A stretch of 64,000 bases of DNA from Fasciola hepatica. Lineage: Eukaryota > Platyhelminthes > Trematoda > Plagiorchiida > Fasciolidae. Made by a program: the position numbers and the translations under genes. This document shows positions 50,815 to 62,695 of the stretch, piece by piece. How positions within the stretch are numbered: position 1 is the first letter of the stretch; each line of letters opens with the position of its first letter. The notes under the pieces were generated by a model. It had not been told where the DNA came from and did not search any database. It was given only the letters and a program-made list of their open reading frames with translations. The stretch lies in contig CANUEZ040000116.1 in assembly GCA_948099385.1 (NCBI GenBank), positions 11,228,001 to 11,292,000 of the forward strand, read 5' to 3'.

Positions 50815-51958
50815 TTACCCGGGCAACAGCCAGGGTGAGACGAAACCGAGTGGATCGAACAGGCTAGAGACAGCAGAAAGCATACCACGACGGGTTACTG
50901 GCAGCTCGGGAACATTTAGCTTGAAAACGAAGTCGTCCGTTTCCGCGTTCCGTCGTATCCCTATAGTGCATTCGGTAGGGAGCGAAGAGCCGTCCAAAAC
51001 TCCAACCCTTTCGGCCCTCCCGCGGTACGGAATGGCTTTGAGCACCTCTGAAGGGTTCGACATCCATTTCGTTGGATGGAAGCAGCCCTCTTCTAGCAAT
51101 CTTGTTGGGCCCCTGAACTGCTCTAGGGCCGAGTCTACACCATCGAATGATCCAAGATAGTCGTCGACGTGGAAGTTTCTGCTGACGCTGTCTACCATCG
51201 ACCGATGGACTAAATCTCCATATTTGTTCGCTGATTCCCGAAGGGCGTAGTTTGCACAAAAAAGTGATGATATGGCTCAGAAGGGGTGGACGGTCTTCCT
51301 ATAATTTATCATTGCGCTGTCCCGGTTGTTCTCTTCCCACCACAGGAAACGCAAAACATCTCGTTCTTCTGCCGGTATTTTCACCCAATGAGACACTTCC
51401 CTGATATCGGCGGATAAGGCCACTCTTCCCACTACGAAACGGCACAAAACTTCGATAAGTGGCGTGGTGCATTCAGGCCCTTGTGGAAGCCGATTATTTA
51501 ACGACTTGCCCCGAAACTTGGCTGCACAGTCGAACACCACCCGCAGATTTTCGGGTCTCTTAGGGTTGATAGCCGGGTGGTGAGGTAGATACCAGATCCC
51601 CCCCGGTAGTCGGTGGTAGCAGGCCTCCTTTCAAAGTAGCCTAGAGCTTCATTTGGCTTCATTAACTCCTCATATCGTTCCCGTAGATCCCGGTCTCGAA
51701 CGAAGACGTCTTTCAGTTGAAGTAGTCTTTGTAGAGCGCAGTTTCTGTTGTCAACCCAACGGTCACCTCGTGTGCTCCATGGAAGGGGAAACTCAAACTG
51801 TTTTTGAGGGCCGTGGTTCCTTGCTGCACTGTTTGCGGAGCGAAGTGGTCCACTTGCGACAACGATAGTCTCTCGTCTCCGATGTCTTGAAACTCCCTTT
51901 CATACAGCCTCTGCAGTTGATGCTCTATTCGGTTCATTTTGGCTGATACGTAATTCAC
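50815..51958 (-). pseudogene. pol: BEL-2 reverse transcriptase, frameshifted
   Basis: 51958-51713 is the N-terminal part (NYVSAKMNRIEHQLQRLY), 51540-51277 the palm start (VALSADIREVSHWVKI, motif A with MFHQ changed), and 51198-50815 the catalytic block SRNFHVDDYLGSFDG (YVDD changed to HVDD) and the TIGIRRNAETDDFVF region. Frameshifts separate the pieces. Confidence 0.85.
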
Positions 51959-51969
51959 GGAACCGCTCC

Positions 51970-52560
51970 CCTCTACGGAACAATGTTATATCCATCCCAG
52001 AGCGGTGCGTATGGCATAAGGTGCCCTGCCGTTGACCACTATCTGGTCAGGTACCAAATGTGCCTCTTGCACGCCGTAGCCTATGAGGAGGTCCACTTCG
52101 TCGGCTTCTCAGTCTACAAAGGTTACATCCTGCAGGTGGGGCTATCTAGTCAAAGTTGAGTCCTCCGACCGTGGAGCTGACATGGGAAGTTCAGTTAGTG
52201 TAAATACCTCCGTTGAATAGATTTCCTCGTTAGCGTCTAAGGAGATGAGCTTTAACCTCAACGGGCCGGCAGTCATTACTTGCTTTCAGCCCACCGTGCT
52301 CACTGCTGACGAAGTCGTACTTTTAGCGAGCCCGTGTTGGTCGGCAAACCTTTCCTTCACCAGGGTAGTGTCCGATCCACTGTCAACGGAAGCCAACGTT
52401 TTGACCACCCCAGTTGGGGTCATCACCCTCAAGGCAACTACTCCTAAAAGCACTGGTTCACTGGTAGACCGCGAAGTTGAACAAAAAACACTGGGCTTGG
52501 TGGTCGTCTCTGGTGTCAATTCTCTCGCCTTGTGTAACAATCTATGGTGTCCGCCCGCGC
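51970..52560 (-). pseudogene. pol: BEL-2 protease region
   Basis: 52540-52286 contains TLASVDSGSDTTLVKERFAD with the catalytic DSG. Upstream on the same frame the Cys/His cluster HEGCAGGHHRLLH joins directly to gag without a frame change. The C-terminal part (52150-51990) shows the IGYGVQEAHLVPDQ-like block and TALGW in broken frames. Confidence 0.78.
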
Positions 52561-53790
52561 AGCCCTCGTGATCATATCTGGTTTTTGTTTGGCAAACTGC
52601 CGCCCCCCTGTGTGCGGTGTTGAGGCATATAAATCACGCGCACGTCGACCTCGTCATTCCACACCGCTTGTCCATCGTGGCACTGACGAACTTGGGGCAT
52701 TCTAGCGGCCCGTGACTAGAGCCGCAGGACCTGTAACTTGGATGCGCTATAGCCTAGCGAGAACTAGCGTGTGCATTGGTCCAAGGCTGGTATTTCGGAT
52801 GTTCTCGTGCAGTGGTTCGAGCCCGGCTAGTTCTAGGTTTTTTCACTCGGTTACTGCCCCGGATGATTTGGCCAAATCCACTGCCGGTTATCTTGGTTTG
52901 CCCGTTCAAGTATTCGGTCAATTCTTCAAAGTTAGCCCCAAGGTCGCTCCGGCTTATGAGTTCCGCCTCTTCCATCCACCGACCCTGCAGCTCGGGAGAG
53001 AGGTGACGGACTACGCCCTCCAAAGTATGCATTCCATCGAGGTCAGCCCTGTTACCCGAATGGTCGAGGGCTATTGAACATTTCTGCATTTCGGTCACCA
53101 GGTTGTCAATTTCGTAGACGTCACCCTTGGTTCTTTTCGCCCCAACCATTAAGCCTTCTATTAGGTTATGGGCTACCTTGAACGGCTGGCCGAACAGTAC
53201 CCTCAAAATCTTCCTTGCCCGTAGGTAGCCTTGTTCTGGGTCAAGCATGTTACCCCATCGATGGCTTCTCTTGCTCGGCCTCGACAGCAATGATCCAGGT
53301 GGAGAGGCCTTTGCTCGGGGTCGGTTATCTTGTTTTCGACGAAAGTTTCGAACTGCCTGATGAACTTGCAGTAGTGTTCAGATCGTCCGTGTAAAACTGC
53401 CCATTCTACTCTTGGCGGATCGATCGTTGGTGAGGTTGCTGTTTTATATTTGACGACCAGCGCAGGGCTTACTATTTTATTCTGTCCTGATCTACCGGAG
53501 AGGTAGTAGTCGCTGACCTTCTGCTCTCGATCGTGTTGTCTACACTTCTGTTCTGCTTCCAGGTCCTAGTGTCTAGCTGATAACAGATGTGGTTCTAGGT
53601 CTATCATCCTCAGCCTTAATAGGTCGACATTCTCGCAGTCCACATTACCCTCAGTAAAGCATGAGCTGGCATTGACAGGACTAGGTGACCTAGCATTAAC
53701 TAAAGAATCAAAAGTACCCAAAACCTCCCCAGTGAGTTGCTGAGTTACTTCCTGTCCATAGTCCAATTGCTTCGATTCTTTTCTTGGCAT
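52561..53790 (-). pseudogene. gag: BEL-2 gag, frameshifted
   Basis: 53790-53566 is the N-terminus (MPRKESKQLDYGQEV, GEVLGTFDSLVNARSPSP). 53290-52754 is the capsid region (DPEQGYLRARKILRVLFGQP, RHLSPELQGRWMEEAE). Near 52640-52560 the second knuckle is complete, with a Cys codon TGC after the CLNTAHRGAAV stretch. The 53300-53560 part is out of frame. Confidence 0.83.
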
Positions 53791-53829
53791 GTTGCGTATT
53801 TTATCATTCCAAGTTGATCAATTGAGTAT

Positions 53830-54022
53830 TGTAAGACACGTTTGAGCAGTGCGTAGCCTTACTCGAAACAGATCCCAAAATCAGAAAGCGATTGTTAGTG
53901 AAATAATGCTATGCTAGATTATCAAATGAACAGTGACATAAAACAAGTACGAACCTCAATTATGCGATCACAGGGAATCAGAAAACGAGAACCAAATTGC
54001 GGAGCACGTGCGTCAAGCAGGT
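53830..54022 (-). repeat. BEL-2 5' LTR, truncated
   Basis: TGTAAGACACGTTTGAGCAG onwards matches the reverse complement of the BEL LTR end, and the match continues to GAGCACGTGCGTCAAGCAGG (about 54022), roughly half of the 377 bp. The U3 side is missing, so no target duplication can be recognised for BEL-2. Confidence 0.82.
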
Positions 54023-54169
54023 GCTTCGTCATGCGCTACACCGCCACGGGGCGTTCTTCATTATCGCTGGCTAGTTGTATAGGTTTCTAGGAACTTAGCT
54101 GGTTGTTTAGGGGCTAATTATCCCAAAACATTACACGAATTCTAAAGATTTTTCTCCAGTACTTTTATC

Positions 54170-54697
54170 ATGCCTGTTACTGGACAACTTCGACCCAATA
54201 CTGGAGTTAAGAAGTAGCTGACACAACTGAAACAATGCTCTATACCATTGGTGGACCTCGAGAAGGATACTATCTTCAATGCTAGTATTCACCGAGATGT
54301 TGGGAATATCTCGACAAGACTCTCAATCCTGGATGACACTATCGCCAAGCTCGCTCTGCTACTGTGCCTGCTGGACCCTGCGGCAAGCTATACGCAACAG
54401 CAGCTTAAATCTGCCGCTGACTTCCTTGATTCTGTTACTACCGAAATCTTCAAGCGCATCTCAAATAGCAAAAATGCTATAGCCTTCAATCTCCTGGACA
54501 AGGCCCCAGTATCACAACTGAAATCCACCCTGCTCAGGGTAACTGGCACGGAACACCATCCATGCACGTGCACAGGGTTACACAAGCGTTCACCACGCCA
54601 CACGTGTCCTGTCCTTTTCCTATTCCCTTCCGATCAAACAGCAAGGGAATTTATCAAGGAGCAATCGTCGCTTGCTCTCAACACAGCGTATAAGTAG
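54170..54697 (+). pseudogene. LINE-E ORF1, N-terminal part
   Basis: ATG at 54170 (MPVTGQLRPNTGVKK), then an in-frame TAG, then open to 54697. It includes a leucine-rich helical segment (about 54300-54380; STRLSILDDTIAKLALLLC), VTTEIFKRISNSKNAIAFN, and a later CPVLFLFPSDQTAREFI block. LINE-D and LINE-2 carry the same blocks, so this is the family's ORF1, probably an RNA-binding chaperone. Start choice rests on the first ATG after the leader. Confidence 0.65.
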
Positions 54698-54699
54698 GT

Positions 54700-55915
54700 C
54701 AGGATTACGGCAGACAATACTCATCTTCGAAGAGAGGTGTCAAGAGAAACCATTCCAGCAGTACCTCCCACTGGTGCCACACAAACCGGCCCTCGGCTGA
54801 GGCTGGCACGCTCCGCACCAATTCAGGTGCCTGTCGACCTTGACAGCTCACCCTTGTCGGACCCCAGGTAACACCCAGCGGACGACAGGTATTTCTAGAT
54901 GCAGCTTCGACCCCCGCCCGCAGCGTATCCGCCCCATCTGCCTCCAACAACGGCACTGTAGATCGGGCATTAGGGGCATCTCCATCACCGGCCATACCTC
55001 CCCCAAGTAAGCGGGTTCGTAGGATGCAGGCCACCTCTACTCCCACTACTTCATCCGGTTGGGTCCATCCGCCTGTCCCTGCTGCTCTTACTAGATCTCT
55101 CAATTTTTCCACGAACCTTTCCGGACCAACGAAACGCGCAAGCGCGAGACCCACTCCGGTCCGTCATCACGCACAAACAGATAGAGTGGGGCCTCACTGC
55201 CAGGGCCTTCCTACCATGCAATCCGAAGTAAAACCGGAAAGCAGTTGTCATACAACTGTGGGCCCCCAGTGGCGACCGCACTGATCCACCCACAAACCTG
55301 AACCTAACCGTGCAGACTCTAGGCCTACAGAGGGCACTAGCTCAAAGATACAAGCATCCAGCCCACTCGAGCTGTGCTTGAATTGTCAGAAAACTCACAA
55401 CAGGTTCCGACCCACGTCCAACCCCACTCAATATGAAGCCTTCCCAGAGAGCCAGTGGCAGGCTCTCGACCAGTGTTCAGCACCAATACGTATGCCCCCA
55501 CGGATAATACAGGTCGCCCCGATACCAAATATGGTGCCGGGCTGACCTTTCTTTCCACCACTGGCCCAACATGCCTTGGCTTCCGTGCCCTATACCTCTC
55601 GAAACGGGGTATTCGATTTCACCTCTCCGAAGTTCCTCCAAGACCCATATCACCACCAGGTTCAACCCTTCATGTCAAATATTCCTAGTCTCCCATTTCC
55701 TCCCTCCGTGGACTACCTCAGTGCAGTCCGCAACCTTGACACGGGTTTCAACTTTCACCCCGTCTCCGGACCGCTCCCATTTTTTCGTCCTTATCCCTCA
55801 CTCACCCACAATCCGCATATAGCATCAAGCCCCGGGCAAGTGCACCAAATGTCCGTAAGTCCTTACACCATTATCTCCTCCAGCTCCTTCGCGCCTCCCT
55901 TGACCCTCTAGGATT
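54700..55915 (+). pseudogene. LINE-E ORF1, Pro/Ser-rich part with a Cys/His motif
   Basis: Several frames alternate. The stretch near 55370-55410 encodes LCLNCQKTHNRFRPT, a C-x2-C-x3-H element that could be part of a zinc knuckle; the remainder is Pro/Ser/Thr-rich. 55576-55911 is open (FDFTSPKFLQDPYHHQVQP and so on). The gene is frameshifted. Confidence 0.45.
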
Positions 55916-56099
55916 CGGCCATTTCAATTAGAACCCCCTAACCGCTCTTCAAATTACGCCCATCTTGAAAGCCCAGCAGCACATTTAGTCGCAGGCACAA
56001 ACTCTTCATCTGAAAAGCCGTTAAAATGGGCCACGCTTCGACTGCCCATCGTAAGCCAAGCCTTATTTGACGATCCTTTATCACCTAATCACAATGACA

Positions 56100-56927
56100 T
56101 TACGGCTCTATCTACTGAGAACCTAGCCAAAAACACCTTGTCGCTCTTACTACCTAGCTTCCGCTCTGTCCTCCCAAAATTGCTCCCGCTTAGAGCGCTT
56201 GCATTAGACCTTCACCCTGATATCTTACTAATTACCGAGACGTGGCCGACGGATCACACCCCGTTAAACCACGTATCCGTACCCGGCTATCAAGCCACCG
56301 CCAACAGTAGATCTGACCAAAGAGGAGGCTGCTACATCATTTACACCAGACACGTATTCACTGCGAGTAGGTTCCATCATCCTATTCCAGACAACATTCC
56401 AGACTCGGTCTGGCTCACTATCAAAGAAGGTCAACAACTACTTCTCGCTGGAAGTCTCTACCATCCTCCGAACCAGGGCTTGCATGGGTTGACAGCAATA
56501 ATAAACTCATTCAACTGTTTCTGACCTCCCCGTAATTGCCAAAATCTTAGCTGGTGAATTCAACGTGCCCGAAATACTTCGGCATTCCATGACGTTGCCT
56601 CCAAAACTCCATTATTTCCTTTCGTGTATCCACGTTGGTAATTGGGTACAGCATGTTTTATCCCCCACTCGAGGGAGAAATAGATTAGACCTTATCTTCA
56701 CTATTGGTATCAACAATTTAGATACCCAAATCTTAAGTCGCTTCACCTGTAGTGACCATAAGATTGTATCCTGTGTTTTTACTGCACCTTGGCCTCAAAC
56801 CAATAGGTCAGCCGAAACACACCTTCCGATCACCAATCAGCAATACCATAGAGCTTGCTGGAATAGTCTACCCTCTTTCATCCGTTTCCTGAACTGGGAC
56901 GAATCGTTTTTATCTGACGGTCTGTAG
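56100..56927 (+). pseudogene. LINE-E EEP endonuclease
   Basis: 56138-56524 holds the N-terminal half: PDILLITETWPTDHTPL with the catalytic Glu, VPGYQ, RGGCYIIY, and LLAGSLYHPPN. A TGA follows, then another frame with LAGEFNVP, where the catalytic GDFN has become GEFN, then GRNRLDLIFT and SDHKIVSC with the catalytic His. It would nick target DNA for target-primed reverse transcription. The frameshift and D-to-E change make it inactive. Confidence 0.8.
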
Positions 56928-56999
56928 ATAGCGGCTGCCCAACTCTATTCTAAACTTCATTACTGCCTCGACAAAATCAATCCAGCCTCAGGGCCTACC

Positions 57000-58340
57000 A
57001 TGCGAAAACAGCCGAACTCTCTAGATCGTCTTTACGGTAACCTAGCCAAACTCCAACGAAGATTCACTAAGACGAGGGACTTCTCGTCGTATCTCCAAAT
57101 AATACGTACATCCCATACGATTAAATCGCTTTTGGATTCTTCCAAGAAAAAGCAGGAACTAGATGCCTCAAGCCACTCAAACAGGTTGGAAGCACTAGCT
57201 AGGCTAATGAAGGTCAGAAAAGAGCAACCCATTCATTACATCCCGTATCTGAACTATAACAATAATTACTTGGATGACCCTCTTTTGATTGCGGAGGCTT
57301 TCAGCACCTACTTTGCCTCCTCTTTATTGACATATGACGCCACATCCATCCCCTTTCTAACTCCGGTGATATCAGTAACTTTCTCGACGGTAGTGTTCCA
57401 CCCTTATGAGGTTTCAGTCCATGTTGCAAGAACAAAACCGTCCTACAGGCCAGGTCCGGATGCATTAACGCCGGCCATTTTCAGTCGAGGTAGTGAAGAC
57501 GTTCCAATGTTGCTGGCAAACATATTCACTTTGTCACGCAGGGGCGGTGTTTTCCATTCTCAATAAAGAACTTCCACTATCATACTTAAGCACAAAAGAG
57601 GATCCCGTCTAGATCCAGTTAACTATCGGCTGGTGAACCACACCCCGGTAGTGTCCAGAATCATGGAGAGAGTGATCAAGGAAAGGCTGACACGCCACCT
57701 TCTTAACCATAATCTAATCAACGCCGGTCAGCATAGTTTTCTGAAAAACAGATCATGTGCGACATGTATGACAGATTTCCTCAACCTGGTCACAGAGGCT
57801 GTCAGTATTGGTAAATCGACAATCGTGATCGTTTTGGACACGACCAAGGCTTTTGACCCAGTATCCCACGTCCGGTTATTACAGAAGATCGAAACACATG
57901 GAATCATGGACCCGATGCTCGCTTGGTTTGCATCCCATTTATCAGCCCGAGACCAGGTTGTAAGTATATGCGGAAATTTGTCCGAACCCCGTCCCTTAAC
58001 TAGTGATGTGATAAAGGTAGTGTACTCGGCCCACTGCTGTTCCTAATGTACGTTAACGATATATTTACCATTTTCCATTAGGGAGTTCCCTTCCTGTTCG
58101 CAGGTGATATCAAAATCGTGTACACCTTTCAGCCCGCGGCTTTAGCCTCCACCGTAGATGACATTACAAGGGAACTGCTCGCTCTCAGCTCCTGGAATGA
58201 TGATTGGAAAATGAGTTTTTCCGCAGAAAAAAGTATTATTGCGTATAAATGTCACGTCCCCGTCGGAAGACTTAGTATTCAGCCACCTTCACTTTCTCTG
58301 AACATACTACCATTCAAATTGCCAAGGCTAGAAGACTTGT
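57000..58340 (+). pseudogene. LINE-E reverse transcriptase
   Basis: 57000-57566 is the basic linker and RT start (RPGPDALTPAIF). 57633-58046 carries NHTPVVSRIMERVIKERL, NAGQHSFLKNRSC (QHGF block), motif A VLDTTKAFDPVSHVRL, SHLSARDQVVS and a degraded motif B. 58080-58342 carries motif C as FLFAGDIKIVYTF, where FADD has become FAGD, and WNDDWKMSFSAEKS. Three frames are used and one catalytic Asp is lost. CR1/jockey-group RT. Confidence 0.85.
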
Positions 58341-58349
58341 AGACCTGCT

Positions 58350-58914
58350 TCATAGGACATTCCGCCTCCCAGAAAGTAAATTCAGCACGTATAAGACCCA
58401 CGTTAGGCCCCTTTTGGAATACTGTTCCATAATCTGCTCCAACATGCGCCGGTGGGACAGAGTGGCTATTGAAAAGGTTCAACGGCTAGTGACAAAAGAG
58501 TTAATTGGCTTTACCACTCAACTCAATCACAGCCAACGCTGTGAACATTTGAAACTAGATCCGCTATGGCTTAGACGCATGAAGCTGAGCCTCGTATTCT
58601 TTCATGGTGTTGTTGTAAAGCGAATCATCGATTCAGCACCACAGTTCAGAAACCGAACGGACTCACAGTATTCTTTAAGACTGAGAGACAACACAGTTAC
58701 TGCTCCCATCTGTAGAACTGCTCTTAGATCTAATTTTTCCCTGGTTAAGTATGCAGCCTTATGGAACAAATTACCCCATGATATACGTACTATAAGGCCA
58801 TCTAAGGCGTTTAAGGCCCACATAAGCAAATACTTTACAGTACACACTTTAATCCAACTTATAGATCCGTACATAAGTGAAGAAAGGGCTTTTGAAGTTG
58901 GATTAGGTTTCTAA
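58350..58914 (+). pseudogene. LINE-E RT C-terminal domain
   Basis: The 166-codon frame 58414-58914 encodes the conserved tail: LLEYCSIICSNMRRWDRVAI and EKVQRLVTKELIGF, then LDPLWLRRMKLSL and a NKLPHDIRT.....FK block, ending FEVGLGF-stop. The same blocks occur in LINE-1, LINE-3 and LINE-G. This domain binds element RNA in related LINEs. It is intact by itself but out of frame with the rest. Confidence 0.8.
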
Positions 58915-61900
58915 CAGTTTTCGATCTCCCTTTTTTGCGGACCTCATTGTCTTTTAAGCCATAGCCGCGCTTGATTCCTTCAATCTTGTTACTCATCCAT
59001 TCGTTTTGCTTCTGTTCCACATTTGATCCTGCCACTTGCTCTTTTATTTCTCTCTCGGCAAAGTCCGACAGGCACAGTCGTTAAACTTTCTCTGGAGTAC
59101 CGCACTAACTGGACTCAAGCCCCAGTTATGGCCGCATTTTATTTCTTTTTCTTCTCTCTCTCCATCCTGTCACTTTCACATTCTTTTGTTCTACGATTTC
59201 CTACAGAATGGTTTTATCTTCAGTCCGGTAATTCTGTTCCACCTTCATCTATTTGCTAAATCTGGCATCAAATAATTTTCCAGTCCCTCCCATCCTCCCA
59301 TCTCTTTTTCCCATAGCCACGGCATGGTTATTAATAACCTGCTTCTTGGCATTCATCTATTCACTCTTCTTCTCCTCCTTATCAGACCTTGCCATATTAC
59401 ACTTTAATTTGCATACGGATATCTAGACGCAATCATAAATCCAGTTCAAAGCTCCATTAAGACAATACTTACCCGCTAGATGTCACCTGACTTTGACTCA
59501 CTATTACGCCTGGGGCTCAGGGTTTTGAGATAGCCCTCCCCCATCAATCTGCTCCTCATACAATGCCTTATTTTGCTAAGCAACACTAACCCGCGACCAA
59601 TCAAGAAGTTGTTACATCCTGACCTACAACCAATTTTCTACCGAAACCATTTTCTCCCTTATTTACCAGTTTTTGGCATACTGAATCCTATGATCTTCAC
59701 AGTTCATCAATTCTCACCTTCAGCGTGCGCCTTTCGACCGAAAATCGTTGGCTTATCTGTCTTAATCACCCGTTCCCACTGCACTAGCTAGCGGTCAACC
59801 TCTGAAAAGCCAGTGGTGATACCTTTCCGCCAACTCCGTCGTGCTAGTGAAGTTGCCCTGCATATCAATATCGGCAGTGCGTTCACCAGATGGCTCGCAT
59901 ACATATTGGAGCCCGTCCGACTCTGTTGTTGGCAAGAGCAGGCTGTTAAGTGATAGCCCCATGAATGCTGCCATTATCTGAGTGATTTCTCCATCCTATC
60001 TTTTTTCTTTCACTGCTTGTGGCAGCAACACCCCTGAAGGTTATGATATCTGGTCTGTAGCGGTCTCGCAATAGGGGAAACAGCCATCCCTATCAGTCTC
60101 GGACCCAATGGGCTTCGTGTAAAGAAAGGCTGGTCAAGGAGAAAAGGGAAGTTTACTCTACGGCGTAAATTTGCTCTCCCTCTCCTCAGTAAAAAGGCGA
60201 AAAATTCACTTCAGGCTGGGAGGGTCTTGGGTTAATGCTCTCTGCCCCCTTCATTACAGATGGATTTCTGATAACAGCGTAGACCCGACCCTGCATACGG
60301 GAAACCCCATGCTTTCGAGTTAACCTGCAGTTCCTTTCGTCTAGCCCAGTGCGGGGTGACAGCACTCCGTTCGAGCTCTCCACATATATTTGCCGACCCC
60401 GCCTTACTCCGCTTCAACCCTTTTGAGTTCCCTGCAAAATCCTTGACCAGCTTGCTGACGTCTAATGCAGTAGTCGATACACGGTCCGAATAGTTACATC
60501 ATGCGACCTCTGCTCTGACGACACCCTGGCATTGATACGCCTGCGCCTAACAGCTATGGGCAAAGCCTCGCCTGTATTGGTTGTCGGAACATAATCACTA
60601 CACATTTATAATTTATTACCCACAAGTCTACTTTTTCTATCCCCCTCGAGCCCAGGAGTTAATATTGTCCAAAGTCAGCGATGATTTGTTTGCTACCATG
60701 TAGACTCAGTTACAAAACCAAAATTCTTACTGACACTAATTCCCTTAGTAAACTCTTATTCCTTTAATGATAGGTGCTCACCTTCAATTAGTTCTCTTGT
60801 CCCAGGCTATAACTCAGTGGTCACGTCGTCCTTTTTCTTGCATTCCTCCGTTACTCGAGTCCTACCATGCTGATTACCATCCTTTAATAACCAATACTCA
60901 CCGACCAGCTCATTTGCTCACGGTATGTTCGCACTCCATTCCACCTAGCAGGCGTATGTATTTGATTACGCATGACCCCACGGAAAACCCGCACATTCGC
61001 ATCCACATAAAAAGGCCTCACCTTAGCTCTGAGCGTTTCCTTCTCTTTTTATAATTTCCCCGCCCTCACCTACAGCCGGGTCAGCAATCTGACTGCTGTC
61101 CTCCCTTTTCTCTCGTGGATCGGCCCAATGGCCATCAAGTAGCTTTGTCACTCCAATTTTTGTTAAGCCGTTAATCATAACCCCCAGCTGGAGCATTCTT
61201 CAGACTGCTGCATTTCTCCTCTATTCCAGAACACACTGGTTACCTGGGTAGCCCGTTAACCAAATCGACGTTATCCCAGGATTACCTAACGGACTAAAAC
61301 GATATGATCAATCGGATTGACCGTGGTTAAACCTATACTCACATCTGATGACGCCTCATATGGAGCACCTTACATGACTAACGAATGATCACTATCCCAT
61401 AAACAAGATTACAATCATTCATAATAGTCTCACCGGACCGCCGGACGGATTCCTGTCATCACCAATCAGCACCCATTTCCCGTATTCCACACGAACAGTT
61501 CAGTTCATTCTGCATGCAGGACCGGAGCCTGGCCCTCGCCGTTGCTTTCCGTACCTACTCTCTCTAGTTCTTCAGCCTAGCCCTTTTTAACTGCTGCCCT
61601 CATCATGCACAACCTGCTACCAATGTCTTTATGAAACAAAATACCAACCACTTGGATATTCATTCTTTTATCACGTATGCAGAAAATCCCACTTTTACAC
61701 TCAACTTCCTCTGTTCCTTCGGGTCTGGCCTCTCCCAGTCACTGCAGTCTTCTTCCCTCATCGCCACCTGTGCATATTTGCTTGTTTGCATCAGCAGCGT
61801 TTGTCTCCAACAGTGTTTCTACGATGGCTTGTTGAAATTCCCAGTTGCGTCCATTCACCATTCCCGCTCCTTAAAAGCACACTGCATTCCTGGTGAGGGT

Positions 61901-62654
61901 ATCTGCCTCCATGTGATTTTCTATGTATTATCGGAATTACCTATACAGAAAGGACAATCTGAGTATCCCATTCGACTCACTTGCATTTGTATCACAGGCA
62001 CCCCTCACAATGAGTTATCCAATGGAGGGTCAATCTTCTCTATATCCTGCAAGCATCTCCGACTGCACTTTGATAACACCATGTTAACTCCATTTTTAAT
62101 CTTTTGGTTGCACTCTCAACCAGTTTCTCAATACTGATTCCTCAAATATCCAGTTGGTGCCACACCGCGACTCCTCCTACACTTCCCGACTCTTCTTTGA
62201 ATCTCTTTCACTCCACCGCTCTCTCTCTATCTCCATCGACTGAACACCAAATTCCGTAGATCGCCGTGATCCATTCTGGACTACCGGATCCGTCGTAGAC
62301 AGTTATCAGCATCCATAAGGCAAGTTGTGTATTATTCTTGCCTCAACTCCCTGTTCATGTTGTGATGTCCGACACCAGTTGCTTTATGAGTTCTTGCAAA
62401 CACTGCCCTTTTACCTTTCCTCAGTATCTCTTTATCTGCATTCCTACGTCCATCCCGTTAACCGCATCGTCCCCGTTCCGAATTCGAAACCGATTCATAA
62501 TTGCAGCGCCCAGCCCTCTCCTTTTTAGTTCACTTAAACACCGTCCAAGCTGATCTATCTATTACTGCAATTGTGTAAACCATGAACCTCAAAATTGTGA
62601 TCACTCTACAGTACTGTGAATTGCTGTGTTCTCTGATCATGCCTTGTGCTTGTG
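58915..62654 (+). other. LINE-E 3' region, 3.7 kb, pyrimidine-rich, no gene seen
   Basis: No recognisable protein. The last 390 bp (about 62300-62690) match the reverse complement of 3395-3790, the 3' UTR of LINE-1. The remainder I could not align with confidence, though its composition is like that of the other LINE 3' regions. It may be one long 3' UTR or may hide further decayed insertions. Confidence 0.4.
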
Positions 62655-62695
62655 TCTTGACCACGATCAAGAAATATATCAATATTATTAAACGG
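62655..62695 (+). other. LINE 3'-terminal hairpin and tail, best B-type example
   Basis: TCTTGA (62655-62660), loop CCACGA, TCAAGA (62667-62672): a perfect 6-bp stem, then AATATATCAATATTATTAAA. It is in the same place as the A-type hairpin at 4443-4458 but with a different, still complementary stem. Confidence 0.6.

Larger units (their letters stand above)
40843..54022 (-). mobile_element. BEL-2: older BEL/Pao element, split by BEL-1
   Basis: Minus-strand BEL element with the 3' LTR at left (40843-41217) and a partial 5' LTR at right (53830-54022). Gag (53790-52560), protease (52550-52000), RT (51958-50815), RNase H (50748-49941) and integrase (49900-48634) are all recognisable, with many frameshifts. 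BEL-1 sits at 41318-48008 inside its 3' non-coding region. Removing BEL-1 plus one CTTAC restores continuity with the equivalent BEL-1 region at 47370-47631 read in reverse. Confidence 0.88.
54023..62695 (+). mobile_element. LINE-E: near full-length CR1-like LINE, inactivated
   Basis: Order: leader (54023-54169), ORF1 (54170-55910), EEP endonuclease (56100-56927), RT (57000-58340), RT C-terminal domain (58350-58914), long 3' region (58915-62650), 3' hairpin and ATT tail (62655-62695). It is the best-preserved LINE here but has several stops and frameshifts and two damaged catalytic motifs. It follows the truncated BEL-2 LTR directly. Confidence 0.75.
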
